A stretch of DNA of 64,000 nt from Paraburkholderia haematera (GTDB taxonomy: Bacteria > Pseudomonadota > Gammaproteobacteria > Burkholderiales > Burkholderiaceae), in NCBI RefSeq assembly GCF_905220975.1, contig NZ_CAJNBK010000012.1, forward strand, positions 117,155-181,154, in the 5' to 3' direction. Position numbers and translations under genes: made by a program. The notes beneath the pieces were generated by a model. It did not search any database. It worked only from the letters and a program-made list of their open reading frames with translations, and was not told the origin of the DNA. This document shows positions 49,054 to 57,737 of the stretch, in pieces; positions within the stretch are counted from its first letter, which is position 1; the number at the start of each line of letters is the position of its first letter.

Positions 49054-49932
49054 TTATTCCTCGTCTTTCTTTAGCGCCAGCGCGCGTGTGTAGAGTGCGT
49101 TGCGCGACGCGCCGGTGATGGCCGCCGCGACTTTTGCCGCGCTGCTCACCGTCAACTCTTCCAGCAGGATGCCCAGCAGCGCGTCGTGATCGTGTTCGCC
49201 CTCGGCTTCCGGCTGCGCGCCTTCCACCACCAGGACGAACTCACCGCGTTGCCGGTTCGGATCGGCGGCGAGCCACGTTGGCCCTTCGGCCAGGGTGCCG
49301 CGGTGCAGCGCTTCATGTAACTTCGTCAATTCCCGTGCGATCAGCAGCTTGCGCTCACCGCCAAATACGTCGGCCAACGCCTGCACCGTTTCGACAATGC
49401 GGTGCGGCGCTTCGTAGAACACCATCGCGTGAGGATGGTTCGCGAGCACTTGCAGTGCCGCGGCGCGTGCTTTTGCCTTCGGCGGGAGGAAGCCAAGGAA
49501 CGAGAACGTCGCGACCCAGTCGCCGGCCGCGCTCAACGCGGTGGCGAGCGCGCTTGCGCCGGGCAGTGGAATGACCGCGAAACCGGCTTCACGCACCGCG
49601 TCGACGAGTTTCGCGCCGGGGTCCGAGATGCCGGGCGTGCCCGCATCGGACACATAGGCCACGCGTTCGCCCGCTTGCAGGTGTTCGATCAGGCGCAGCG
49701 CCGCGGCCCGCTCGTTGTGCTGATGAACCGCGACGAGCGGTTTCGAGATGCCGTAGCGCGCGAGCAATTGGCCTGTGTTGCGGGTGTCTTCGGCGGCGAT
49801 GCGATCCACCAGCCCGAGCACATGCAACGCGCGCAGCGTGACGTCGGCGATGTTGCCGATCGGCGTGGCCACCACATAGAGCGCGGCGGCAGGGTACTGC
49901 TGCCCTTGCGCGAGTTCGGAGAGAGGAGTCAT
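49054..49932 (-). CDS. rsmI: 16S rRNA (cytidine-2'-O)-methyltransferase RsmI
   Basis: A 292-residue enzyme of the tetrapyrrole-methylase-like superfamily, starting MTPLSELAQGQQYPAAALYV. RsmI motifs are VVATPIGNIADVTLRAL, IAAEDTRNTGQLL, VSDAGTPGISDPG, and PLPGASALATALSAAG, with FYEAPHRIVETVQAL. It 2'-O-methylates C1402 of 16S rRNA using SAM. It is divergent from yraN, with start codons about 40 bases apart. The C-terminal region (TGASRNALYTRAL) is standard. Confidence 0.95.
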   Translation of the reverse strand: MTPLSELAQGQQYPAAALYVVATPIGNIADVTLRALHVLGLVDRIAAEDTRNTGQLLARYGISKPLVAVHQHNERAAALRLIEHLQAGERVAYVSDAGTPGISDPGAKLVDAVREAGFAVIPLPGASALATALSAAGDWVATFSFLGFLPPKAKARAAALQVLANHPHAMVFYEAPHRIVETVQALADVFGGERKLLIARELTKLHEALHRGTLAEGPTWLAADPNRQRGEFVLVVEGAQPEAEGEHDHDALLGILLEELTVSSAAKVAAAITGASRNALYTRALALKKDEE

Positions 49933-49969
49933 GAGGCAGAAGACGCAGACAGACAGAACGAGGCCGCCA

Positions 49970-50374
49970 TTGTGCCACCCAATCCCTTCACACAACTTTT
50001 CGGGACCGACCGGGTCCAAACTCGTCGGCGCGGCGTTCGAGGCACGTGCGATGGAGTTTTTGCAACGGCAGCGTTTGCGATTCGTCGCGCGCAACGTGCT
50101 GTGCCGGGGCGGCGAGATCGATCTGGTGATGCGCGAGCGCGACGGCGCACTGGTGTTCGTCGAAGTTCGCGCGCGTGCGCAGCAGCGTTACGGCGGCGCG
50201 GCAGCGAGCATTGGGTGGCAAAAGAAGCAGCGCATCGTGCGTGCCGCGCGGCACTATCTCGCAACCCACAGCAGGCATTCGCACGATGAGCCAGCGTGCC
50301 GTTTTGACGTAATTGCATTCGAAGCGGGCCGGCTCGTGTGGCTGCGCGACGCATTTCGCGCCGACGAAGTCTGA
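49970..50374 (+). CDS. yraN: YraN-family (UPF0102) endonuclease-like protein
   Basis: A 134-residue protein with a TTG start preceded by GAGG at six bases; the resulting N-terminus MCHPIPSHNF is like related Burkholderia proteins, whereas the ATG at 49931 would overlap the rsmI start. The endonuclease-like core has GAAFEARAMEFLQ, CRGGEIDLVMRERDG and VFVEVRARAQQRYGGAAASI, matching the PD-(D/E)XK pattern. The function is not settled; it may act on nucleic acids. It is first in the yraN-diaA-dolP run. Confidence 0.85.
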   Translation: MCHPIPSHNFSGPTGSKLVGAAFEARAMEFLQRQRLRFVARNVLCRGGEIDLVMRERDGALVFVEVRARAQQRYGGAAASIGWQKKQRIVRAARHYLATHSRHSHDEPACRFDVIAFEAGRLVWLRDAFRADEV

Positions 50375-50589
50375 CGCGGTGCGCGGAGAACGCACGTGAG
50401 TGCGATAAACTTGCGCTCGCGTACGGGCCTCATGGACGGCGCCGGCATAGAGAACGCAGCGAGGAAGCAGCGTATTTCGCGATGATTTTGCGCTTACGCG
50501 CAGCGTTGCCGGCAGGGTTCATCGGAGCGATACGACTTCACAACACGACCGCGCACTGCGGTCCATTCGCGGTAGAAAATAGAGACTCG

Positions 50590-51186
50590 ATGTCAGTCGA
50601 ACGCATTCAACAACACTTCCGCGATAGCGCGGCAGTCAAACTCGAAGCCCTCGAAACCCTGTCGATGCCGATCGCCGCTGCGATCGACACGATGTTCGGT
50701 GCGCTTGCCAACGGCAGCCGTATTCTTGCGTGCGGCAACGGCGGCAACGGCGGCTCGGCGGCCGACGCCCAACATTTCGCCGCCGAACTGATTGGCCGCT
50801 TCGAGCGTGAGCGCCCGGGCCTGCCGGCGATCGCGCTGACCACCGATACGTCCGTGCTCACCGCCATCGCCAACGACTATTCATTCGAGCAGATTTTTTC
50901 GAAGCAGGTATGGGCCCTTGGCCAGCCCGGCGACGTGCTGCTGGCTATCACCACGTCCGGCAATTCCGCCAATGTACTGGCCGCGATCGAGGCCGCGCAC
51001 GAGCGCGAAATGATCGTGGTTGCGCTGACCGGTAAGGGCGGCGGCCGCATGCAGGAAGTACTAAGCGATACCGATATCCACATTTGTGTGCCGTCCGATC
51101 GCACCGCGCGTATTCAGGAAGTGCATTTGCTGACCATCCATTGTCTGTGCGACGGCATCGATGCCATGTTGCTGGGCGAAGACTGA
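50590..51186 (+). CDS. diaA: DiaA/GmhA-type SIS-domain protein
   Basis: A 198-residue SIS-domain protein starting MSVERIQQHFRDSAAVKLEA. The fold is shown by RILACGNGGNGGSAADAQHF, AITTSGNSANVLAAIEAA and VALTGKGGGRM, with IQEVHLLTIHCLCDGID at the end. Similar proteins are phosphoheptose isomerase (GmhA) or DiaA, which aids DnaA oligomerisation at oriC. The gene order yraN-diaA-dolP as in E. coli supports DiaA. An isomerase role cannot be excluded. Confidence 0.82.
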   Translation: MSVERIQQHFRDSAAVKLEALETLSMPIAAAIDTMFGALANGSRILACGNGGNGGSAADAQHFAAELIGRFERERPGLPAIALTTDTSVLTAIANDYSFEQIFSKQVWALGQPGDVLLAITTSGNSANVLAAIEAAHEREMIVVALTGKGGGRMQEVLSDTDIHICVPSDRTARIQEVHLLTIHCLCDGIDAMLLGED

Positions 51187-51206
51187 TTCCGAAGGAGAGC
51201 TAGTTG

Positions 51207-51998
51207 ATGAGCGTATTCCGCGTCAAGAAGACACTGGTGAGAACCGTGCTGGTGGTTGGGTTCGCGGCGGGATTGTCCGCGACGTTGCAGGGTTGCTTTC
51301 TGGCCGTTGCCGGTGCGGCGGGCGGCGGCGCGCTGGTGGCGACCGACCGGCGCACGCTCGGCGCGCAGACCGAGGATCGCGAGTTGCAGGTGAAAGCACT
51401 GTCGCAGATCAGCCAGAACTTGCCCGACAATGCGCACGTCAACGTGTCGGTGTTCAACCGCCGCGTGCTGCTGACCGGCGAAGTGGCGGGGGAGGTGTCG
51501 AAGCAGCGCGCGGAGACTATCGTACGTGGCTTGAACAACGTGAACACGATCGTCAACGAACTGGCAATCATGCCGGCGAGCTCGTTCTCCTCGCGCACCA
51601 ATGATACCTACCTGGAAACGCGCGTGAAGACCGCGCTGATCGCCGAAAAGAACATCTCGGCGAACAACTTCAAGGTTGTGGCTGAGCGTGGCTCGGTGTA
51701 TCTGATGGGTCTTGTCACGATGGACGAAGGCAATCGCGGGGCCGACGTGGCGAGCCGGGTGCCGGGTGTGACGCAGGTTGTGAAGGTGTTCCAGTACATT
51801 CAGCCGCAGGAAGCGGCGGCGGCGGCCGCCGCGGCAAGCACACCGGCGACCGCTTCGCAGCCTGACGCGGGCGCGCCGACCGTTGGCGCGATTCCCGATT
51901 CATCGGTGAGTTCGCGTCCGCTCGATCAGCAGGCGCCGGCGCCGGTCAGCAATTCGAACGCGGTGCATCCGGGTAATCCAAAGGCAACGACGCCATGA
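51207..51998 (+). CDS. dolP: DolP/YraP-like BON-domain lipoprotein
   Basis: A 263-residue lipoprotein with GAAGGAGAG seven bases before its ATG. Lipobox Cys30 (LQGC). Two BON domains follow (about residues 55-115 and 130-195; NRRVLLTGEVAGEVSKQRAE and ERGSVYLMGLVTMDEGNRG). DolP binds anionic phospholipids and localises to the division site, protecting outer-membrane integrity. Here the C-terminus has an extra Ala/Pro-rich tail of about 55 residues. The stop overlaps the cytochrome c start (ATGA). Confidence 0.88.
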   Translation: MSVFRVKKTLVRTVLVVGFAAGLSATLQGCFLAVAGAAGGGALVATDRRTLGAQTEDRELQVKALSQISQNLPDNAHVNVSVFNRRVLLTGEVAGEVSKQRAETIVRGLNNVNTIVNELAIMPASSFSSRTNDTYLETRVKTALIAEKNISANNFKVVAERGSVYLMGLVTMDEGNRGADVASRVPGVTQVVKVFQYIQPQEAAAAAAAASTPATASQPDAGAPTVGAIPDSSVSSRPLDQQAPAPVSNSNAVHPGNPKATTP

Positions 51999-52345
51999 AG
52001 CGGCGCGTTGGTTTCGTTGCCGCGATGTTGACGGTTAGCGCGTTGACTGGTGCTTTTACCTCTTCAGCACGCGCAGCCGATGCGCCGCGCGGTCAGGTCG
52101 TTGCGAACTCGAATGCCTGCATGGGGTGCCACGCGGTGGACCGCAAACTGGTCGGCCCGTCGTTCCAGCAGGTCGCTGCAAAGTACAAGGGCGATGCGCA
52201 AGCGCCGGCAAAATTGGCGCGCAAAGTGAAGGACGGCGGCGCTGGTGTATGGGGCATGATTCCGATGCCGGCGCACCAATCAATGAGCGATGCGGACATC
52301 CGCTCGGTAGTGGATTGGGTGCTGGCTGGCGCGCCGGCCAGGTGA
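51995..52345 (+). CDS. Class I c-type cytochrome
   Basis: A 116-residue cytochrome with a signal peptide ending near residue 28 (ARA). The heme motif is CMGCH (42-46), and the axial Met is likely Met91 (WGMIPMPAHQ). It is a periplasmic electron carrier of the c551/c552 type. The start overlaps the dolP stop by four bases. Its redox partner is unknown. Confidence 0.9.
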   Translation: MKRRVGFVAAMLTVSALTGAFTSSARAADAPRGQVVANSNACMGCHAVDRKLVGPSFQQVAAKYKGDAQAPAKLARKVKDGGAGVWGMIPMPAHQSMSDADIRSVVDWVLAGAPAR

Positions 52346-52403
52346 TGTTTTGCCGCTCGTTTTGCCACCCCCGAGGGCTTGGCAAAATGGAAAATGCTTA
52401 TGC

Positions 52404-52409
52404 TAGAAT
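52404..52409 (+). promoter_or_regulatory. tRNA-Ala promoter -10 element
   Basis: TAGAAT with an upstream TGC (extended -10) lies 12 bases before the mature tRNA end. A TTGGCA -35-like box is at 52379-52384, with a 19-base spacer. This is inside the region just after the cytochrome gene. Confidence 0.5.
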
Positions 52410-52421
52410 TGTTTGCACGTT

Positions 52422-52497
<76 letters not shown>

Positions 52498-52509
52498 CGG
52501 AACGCTTTA

Positions 52510-52549
52510 AAAACAACGCACTGCATCTTTCGATGCAGTGCGTTGTTTT
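52510..52549 (+). terminator. Terminator after tRNA-Ala
   Basis: An 18-bp perfect stem (52510-52527/52532-52549) with a four-base loop, ending in TTTT. Confidence 0.93.
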
Positions 52550-52752
52550 GCATTTGGCTCCAGCGCTTCGCCCCATTCTCGTAAAAAGCCTCACCGAATT
52601 CCGCCCGGCGCCCGGCTTCAGCACCAATCGCGCCGTAAAACCGAAGGCTACCCGGCGCAATCAGATTGCGCGCAAGCAGCCATGGGCGAGGGCGAGCGCC
52701 TGATGAAGCCGATCAGCGCCGCCCGCGTAAAACGCGTTCGCCGAAGACTCGA

Positions 52753-54474
52753 TCAGAACTTATCCCACCCATCGCCGGCGGCGACAGTTCCCGTAGCAAG
52801 CGCTGCGACCGGCGCAGCAGCACCAGTAGTCCGCGCAGCGCGCTTCGGGGCCGCGGCAAATTCGCTCCGCGGGGCCTCGCGTCGGGCAGGCGCAGCTGCA
52901 ACCTCGGGCGCGGCATCCTTCAGCTGAAAAAACGCCACAACCTCATTCAACTGTTGCCCCTGGTCTTCCATCGACCGTGATGCCGCCGCCGCCTCTTCCA
53001 CCAGTGCCGCATTCTGCTGCGTGACGTTGTCCATCTGGGTAATCGCCAGATTGACCTGCTCGATCCCACGGCTTTGTTCAATGGATGCCGCCGCGATCTC
53101 CGACATGATGTCGGTCACTCGCGCGACTGCCTGAGTGACTTCGGCCATCGTCTTGCCCGCCTCGCCGGCCTGCGCCGAGCCATCGCGGATCTTGTCCACG
53201 GAGTTGGCGATCAGATCCTTGATCTCCTTTGCCGCGCTCGATGAACGTTGCGCCAGGCTTCTGACTTCGCTTGCGACCACCGCGAAACCCCGTCCCTGCT
53301 CGCCCGCCCGCGCGGCTTCGACGGCTGCGTTCAGCGCGAGGATGTTCGTCTGGAACGCAATGCCTTCGATGATGCCCGTGATGTCCGCGATCTTGGTCGA
53401 GCTATCGCTGATGTCGTGCATCGTGTTCACCACCTGGCCGACAACCTCGCTACCCTTTTGCGCCACCGACGATGCATTCGCCGCCAGCATGCTGCCTTGC
53501 TGCGCGTTGTCGGCGTTCTGCTTAACCGTGGAGGTGAGTTCCTCCATGCTGGAGGCGGTTTCTTGCAACGACGCCGCCTGCTGCTCGGTACGCTGGCTCA
53601 GGTCCATATTGCCCGCCGCGATCTGGCGTGCCGCACCGGCAATGCTGCTACTGCTGTCGCGCACGCGTCCGACGATTGCCGTCAGCCGTTCGTTCATCTC
53701 GCGCAGAGCTGTCAGCAGTTTGCTGGTTTCGTCGTTACCGTCGACGGTGATACGCGTGCGCAGATCGCCTTCCGACACGGTGCGCGCGACGTTGATCGCA
53801 AAACGCAGCGGTCCTGTCACCGAACGCGTGATCACCACACATGCGCCGACGGCGAGCCCTAACGCGATCAGGCAGATCGCGATCAACAGATTGCGCTGGT
53901 TTTCGTAATGCGCCGTGTACTCGTTGACCAGTTGTTCCTGGCGCGAGCGCGTGTAATCGGCATACGCGTTGGTCGCGCGAATCAGCGAGGCGAGCAGCGG
54001 CCGGCAATGATCGTCCATCTCGACGATCGCGTCGTCACGCTTGTTGGTAAGCGCGAGATTGACGATGTTGAGGGCAACCGGACCATAAGCCGATTCAACC
54101 CGATTGATCTCGGCGACGAGGCTGCGTGCTTTCTCCGACGTATCGGTCGCAATCGCAATCATGTCGTTGAGCTTTTTCAGGTCGGTTTGCACGTCTTCGT
54201 GCGCGCGCGTTACATCAGCTTTCTCTATTTCGAGGTCCTGAGGTTTGGTCACGAGCACGAGATTGCGTGCTGCGATCGCCCGCCGATCAACTGCGGTTCG
54301 AACCTGTACCGCCATGTCGGCGCGTGCGTTGATGCCGTGCACGTAGTTGGAAAACCCATCGGTGGAATCGCTCAGCGCCTTCAGGGAAAGGCCGGAAACC
54401 GCGACGACAATGAAAGACAGCATGCCGAAGCCGGCAATGAGTTTGGTCTTGATGGTGAGGTTTTTGAGTGCCAC
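52753..54474 (-). CDS. Methyl-accepting chemotaxis protein
   Basis: A chemoreceptor of about 573 residues. GTG at 54474 (VALKNLTIKTK) was chosen because GGAG lies nine bases before it; the TTG five codons upstream would use that GGAG as codon. TM1 (residues 7-27), a periplasmic four-helix-bundle ligand domain of about 155 residues, TM2 near 190, HAMP, and a signalling domain with the tip IIEGIAFQTNILALNAAVEA. The C-terminal tail (about 60 Ala/Pro-rich residues) ends GWDKF, a possible CheR-docking variant. Ligand unknown. No che genes are adjacent. Confidence 0.92.
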   Translation of the reverse strand: MALKNLTIKTKLIAGFGMLSFIVVAVSGLSLKALSDSTDGFSNYVHGINARADMAVQVRTAVDRRAIAARNLVLVTKPQDLEIEKADVTRAHEDVQTDLKKLNDMIAIATDTSEKARSLVAEINRVESAYGPVALNIVNLALTNKRDDAIVEMDDHCRPLLASLIRATNAYADYTRSRQEQLVNEYTAHYENQRNLLIAICLIALGLAVGACVVITRSVTGPLRFAINVARTVSEGDLRTRITVDGNDETSKLLTALREMNERLTAIVGRVRDSSSSIAGAARQIAAGNMDLSQRTEQQAASLQETASSMEELTSTVKQNADNAQQGSMLAANASSVAQKGSEVVGQVVNTMHDISDSSTKIADITGIIEGIAFQTNILALNAAVEAARAGEQGRGFAVVASEVRSLAQRSSSAAKEIKDLIANSVDKIRDGSAQAGEAGKTMAEVTQAVARVTDIMSEIAAASIEQSRGIEQVNLAITQMDNVTQQNAALVEEAAAASRSMEDQGQQLNEVVAFFQLKDAAPEVAAAPARREAPRSEFAAAPKRAARTTGAAAPVAALATGTVAAGDGWDKF

Positions 54475-54946
54475 GATTTTTTTCTCCAATAACGAAACGT
54501 TGAGGTGTTCGCAATGGACTCTCAGGTCCGGGCATGGGAGCGTCTATCTGGCTGCCGATCATCGCGGCAGCCCCGCGCGGTTTACCCCTCGTGCCGCTCA
54601 TAAGACGCGTCGCCAAGGCGCGTCAAACGTTGGGCAATAAATGGGTATCCCATTTACCGGTTATCGGATCGAATTCTCACATACTGAAGGAATAGCGGGT
54701 ATTTCTCTATTAAGCTTGCATGCGATGCGCGAAGACGGTGCCATTTTCTATGGGTTTAAGTATATTTAGGCATCTAATGAAAACATCAGTCTTACATTTG
54801 TATTTCATTTTCGTGCTGTGGTGAGCAAATGACTGCCTGGCGAGCGTCAAGCAACAAAAAATGGCTTGAACAAACGAATGCTCATGGCTATGATTGAGCA
54901 ATCACTCATTTATTGTTTGTCGTCGAAGCAAACCACCTATCCACGT
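54475..54946. other. Intergenic region between chemoreceptor and tetR genes
   Basis: No gene supported. It carries the chemoreceptor promoter and the tetR operator region (listed separately). A+T-rich between 54650 and 54900. Confidence 0.5.
54890..54907. promoter_or_regulatory. Candidate TetR operator upstream of tetR
   Basis: ATTGAGCAATCACTCATT contains an inverted TGAG/CTCA pair, 40 bases before the tetR start. A related palindrome, AATGAGC...GCTCATT, precedes the SDR gene. Confidence 0.5.
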
Positions 54947-55519
54947 ATGGCCCGTCCGAAAAGCGAAGACAAACGCAACGCCATCCTTGCCGCTGCCGCC
55001 GAGGTCATTGCCGAGCAGGGCCTGGGCGCGCCCACCGCGCGCATCGCGAAACTCGCGGGCGTGGCTGAAGGAACGTTGTTCACTTACTTCGAGAACAAGG
55101 ACGAGTTGCTGAACCAGCTCTACCTGGATATCAAGGCGGAACTGCGCGAAGTGATGATGACGACTTACCCGAAGCAAGCCAGCGTGCGCGATCGTGTGCA
55201 ACACGTGTGGAACAAGTTCGTCGACTGGGGCGTGGCGCAGCCGCAAAAACGCCGGGCAATGGCGCAACTGTCCGTGTCGGAGCGGCTGACTGACTGCTCG
55301 CGCGCAATGGGCATGGAGTCCTTTGCGGACATCAACACAATGATTCAGGCAAGCGTGGCGAGCGGCGCATTGCGTGATCATCCGCCGGCTTTTCTGTCGG
55401 CGATCATGGCGGCACTGGCCGAAACCACCATGGATTTCATCGCTCGCGAACCGGCCAGCGCCGACCGCTATCGCAAGGCCGGCTTTGAAGCGTTCTGGCA
55501 CGCGATTGCCCAGAACTAA
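54947..55519 (+). CDS. TetR-family transcriptional regulator
   Basis: A 190-residue regulator starting MARPKSEDKRNAILAAAAEV. The HTH is RIAKLAGVAEGTLFTYFENK. The C-terminal ligand domain has no fold-specific motif I can name. It is 55 bases upstream of the SDR gene on the same strand, and palindromes before both genes suggest it represses itself and the SDR operon. The effector is unknown, probably the SDR substrate. Confidence 0.9.
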   Translation: MARPKSEDKRNAILAAAAEVIAEQGLGAPTARIAKLAGVAEGTLFTYFENKDELLNQLYLDIKAELREVMMTTYPKQASVRDRVQHVWNKFVDWGVAQPQKRRAMAQLSVSERLTDCSRAMGMESFADINTMIQASVASGALRDHPPAFLSAIMAALAETTMDFIAREPASADRYRKAGFEAFWHAIAQN

Positions 55520-55534
55520 ATTTTTTATCTGATT

Positions 55535-55556
55535 AATGAGCGCTTACTTGCTCATT
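55535..55556. promoter_or_regulatory. Candidate TetR operator upstream of SDR
   Basis: AATGAGC (55535-55541) and GCTCATT (55550-55556) form an inverted repeat with an eight-base spacer, immediately before the AAGGAG site of the SDR gene. Confidence 0.55.
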
Positions 55557-55574
55557 TAACTTAAGGAGCGCACG

Positions 55575-56450
55575 ATGTCGAAGGTCTGGTTGGTAACGGG
55601 AAGTGCCCGCGGGCTTGGGCGCGAAATTGTCGAAGCCGCGTTGCGCGCCGGTGAGCGTGTCGTCGCCACCGCGCGCGATCCGCGGCAGTTGGCAGATCTG
55701 CTGGCACGCCATGGCGAGCAGGTTCGGGCGGTTGCACTGGACGTCACGGATCCGGAGGCGGCACGCAACGCGGTGCAGGCGGCTGTCGATGCATTCGGCC
55801 GGCTCGATGTGGTTGTCAACAATGCGGGCTTCGGTCACCTGGCACCGTTCGAGCAAACTACCGAGGACGATTTCCGCGCGCAGATCGACACCAACTTCTA
55901 TGGTGTCGTTAACGTCACGCGTGCGGCGCTGCCGGTGCTGCGGAAGCAACGATCGGGTCATGTGATCCAGATTTCGTCGGTCGGCGGTCGTGTGGGGATT
56001 GCGGGGTTGAGTGCGTATCAAGCTGCCAAATGGGCGGTTGGCGGGTTCACCGAGGTGCTCAGCCAGGAACTCGCGCCGTTCGGCGTCCATGTGAGCGCGC
56101 TTGAGCCCGGCGGTATGAAAACAGAGTGGGGCACGGAGGCGCGCGGCGCGATGCCGGCGTTGCTGCCGGACTATGTGCCTTCGGTGGGCGCCGTGGTGGA
56201 CATGCTCTCGCAGCACATTGGCCATGAGACCAGCGATCCCGCGAAGGTTGCGCAAGTCGTCCTGAAGCTTGCCTATCACGATGCACTGCCGGCGCATCTC
56301 TTGCTCGGCAGTGACGCATTGCATTACGCAGGAGAAGGCGACAAGGCGCGCGCTGCGAGCGCCGAAGTCTGGCGAACGGTCAGTACCGCGACCGATTTCG
56401 CCGCGTCGGCGACGTTGCCGGCGTTTCCCCTCGCATCGGCGAATGCCTGA
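55575..56450 (+). CDS. Short-chain dehydrogenase/reductase
   Basis: A 291-residue SDR with AAGGAG before its ATG. NAD(P)-binding motif TGSARGLG (8-15), NNAG (82-85), and catalytic Ser135, Tyr148 and Lys152 (SAYQAAKWAVGG). It is longer than classical SDRs by a C-terminal extension of about 40 residues. It is under the adjacent TetR regulator. The substrate is unknown. Confidence 0.92.
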   Translation: MSKVWLVTGSARGLGREIVEAALRAGERVVATARDPRQLADLLARHGEQVRAVALDVTDPEAARNAVQAAVDAFGRLDVVVNNAGFGHLAPFEQTTEDDFRAQIDTNFYGVVNVTRAALPVLRKQRSGHVIQISSVGGRVGIAGLSAYQAAKWAVGGFTEVLSQELAPFGVHVSALEPGGMKTEWGTEARGAMPALLPDYVPSVGAVVDMLSQHIGHETSDPAKVAQVVLKLAYHDALPAHLLLGSDALHYAGEGDKARAASAEVWRTVSTATDFAASATLPAFPLASANA

Positions 56451-56496
56451 ACACTGAGCCGGCAACTCAGTTCAGGGTAACCTGAGGACGAACGGC

Positions 56497-56680
56497 ATGA
56501 CAGACGGGACCACGGCGGACATTCCGCGTCAGACCGGCCGCCTCGCGATCCTTCGTGGTTGAGACCGGCGCAATCGGCGGCCTCGGTTTCGAGACGGCGC
56601 TTGCGCTGGCCAGTGCGAGCGCTGACGCCTTGCCGACCGGGCACCAGGCTCAGGTCAAAGCGGTCGCCGCCCGCTTGTAG
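56497..56680 (+). pseudogene. Remnant of a second short-chain dehydrogenase
   Basis: A 184-base relic with GAGGA before its ATG. The first frame reads MTDGTTADIPRQTGRLAIL and then meets a stop; the next frame continues with ETGAIGGLGFETALALASA, an SDR nucleotide-binding motif, and ends VKAVAARL. An intact relative would be an SDR of about 300 residues. A frameshift near 56560 and a large deletion remove all but the first part. Confidence 0.7.
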
Positions 56681-56739
56681 GACCTATCCGAAGGACTAAC
56701 CAACGCGCGCTCGCCAGGCGCGCTCATGGAGCACACATC

Positions 56740-57441
56740 ATGAAGGTTCTGATTTTCGGCGCGACCGGCATGGTCGGGCAGGGCGTATTGCGCGAATGCC
56801 TGCGCGCGCCCGATGTCGAGGTGGTTCAGACGGTTGGCCGCACCCGCACCGGTCAGCTGGATCCGCGCCTTGTCGAACTGATTCAGCCGGACCTGATGGA
56901 CTACCGGGCGGTCGAGGCTTCGTTGACCGGTTTCGATGCGTGCTTTTTCTGTTTGGGTGTGTCGTCCGCAGGTATGCAGGAGGCCGACTACGCGCGCCTT
57001 ACCTATGACCTGACGCTGGCCGCTGCGCGCACGCTCGCCGGTCTCAATCCGCACATGACTTTCGTCTATGTGTCCGGTGCGGGTACCGACAGCACCGAAA
57101 CCGGCCGCAGCATGTGGGCGCGGGTCAAGGGCAAAACCGAGAACGCGCTGCAGCGGCTGCCGTTCAAAGGTGTCTACCTGTTTCGTCCCGGCGTGATTGA
57201 ACCGCTGAACGGCGCGCGTTCCAAGACACGCTCCTACCGGCTTTTCTATACGGCGGCCCGGTTTCTCCTGCCGATGCTGCGCGCGCTTTTCCCCAACCAC
57301 ATCCTGAGTACCGAGGACATCGGGCAGGCGATGCTGGCGGTCGCACGCCATGGCGCCCCGAAAGCGGTGCTCGAGGTCGCCGACATCCGTGCGCTCAGCC
57401 GCGCCGCATCCGAGCCGGCGCTCGATCTGCACGCCAGCTGA
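56740..57441 (+). CDS. NAD(P)-binding epimerase-like protein
   Basis: A 233-residue Rossmann-fold protein (GATGMVG at 7-13; FDACFFCLGVSSAGM; FVYVSGAGTDST). It is like NAD(P)H-binding/NmrA or epimerase-like proteins such as Htatip2 relatives. A catalytic Tyr-Lys pair is not obvious. It follows the SDR and its remnant on the same strand, with about 60 bases to the remnant. The function is unknown. Confidence 0.85.
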   Translation: MKVLIFGATGMVGQGVLRECLRAPDVEVVQTVGRTRTGQLDPRLVELIQPDLMDYRAVEASLTGFDACFFCLGVSSAGMQEADYARLTYDLTLAAARTLAGLNPHMTFVYVSGAGTDSTETGRSMWARVKGKTENALQRLPFKGVYLFRPGVIEPLNGARSKTRSYRLFYTAARFLLPMLRALFPNHILSTEDIGQAMLAVARHGAPKAVLEVADIRALSRAASEPALDLHAS

Positions 57442-57737
57442 GCAACGCGATCGATGTGACGTCTGCGCGCCACCCCGCCTCCTGCTGGGCAAACGTGTGC
57501 GAGCGTAAAACTCAGGCACACAATCTAACGCCCGTGCTGTTTCTGAGGCAGGACGCCGCGCCGGCGGCTCGGGGTACCCAATTGTTAAATTTTTTCGCCT
57601 AATCCGCTCAAAACCTGTCCATTCCGCCGTTTGACGCGCCTCCGCCTCTGGTAGGCTACGGTTTCGCAGGGCGCGCCTTCCGGACGCGGCCAATTACTTC
57701 ACGCGCGTAGGTCCGCGCATGCTCGAACGAACAGCTC

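Noticed and set aside
49930..49933. CATG shared as start codon by rsmI and yraN on opposite strands
   Set aside because: The ATG for yraN has AGGAG only two bases away. The TTG at 49970 has a well-spaced GAGG and gives MCHP..., as in related proteins, so the overlap is probably not real.
54474..54700. Sigma-28-like TAAA-N15-GC motifs before both chemoreceptors
   Set aside because: TAAA followed after 15 bases by GCGATGAT or GCCACGTA is only a partial match to GCCGATAA, too weak to call.
54710..54901. 63-residue frame on the minus strand upstream of tetR
   Set aside because: No binding site, low GC third positions, and it lies over the operator candidate.
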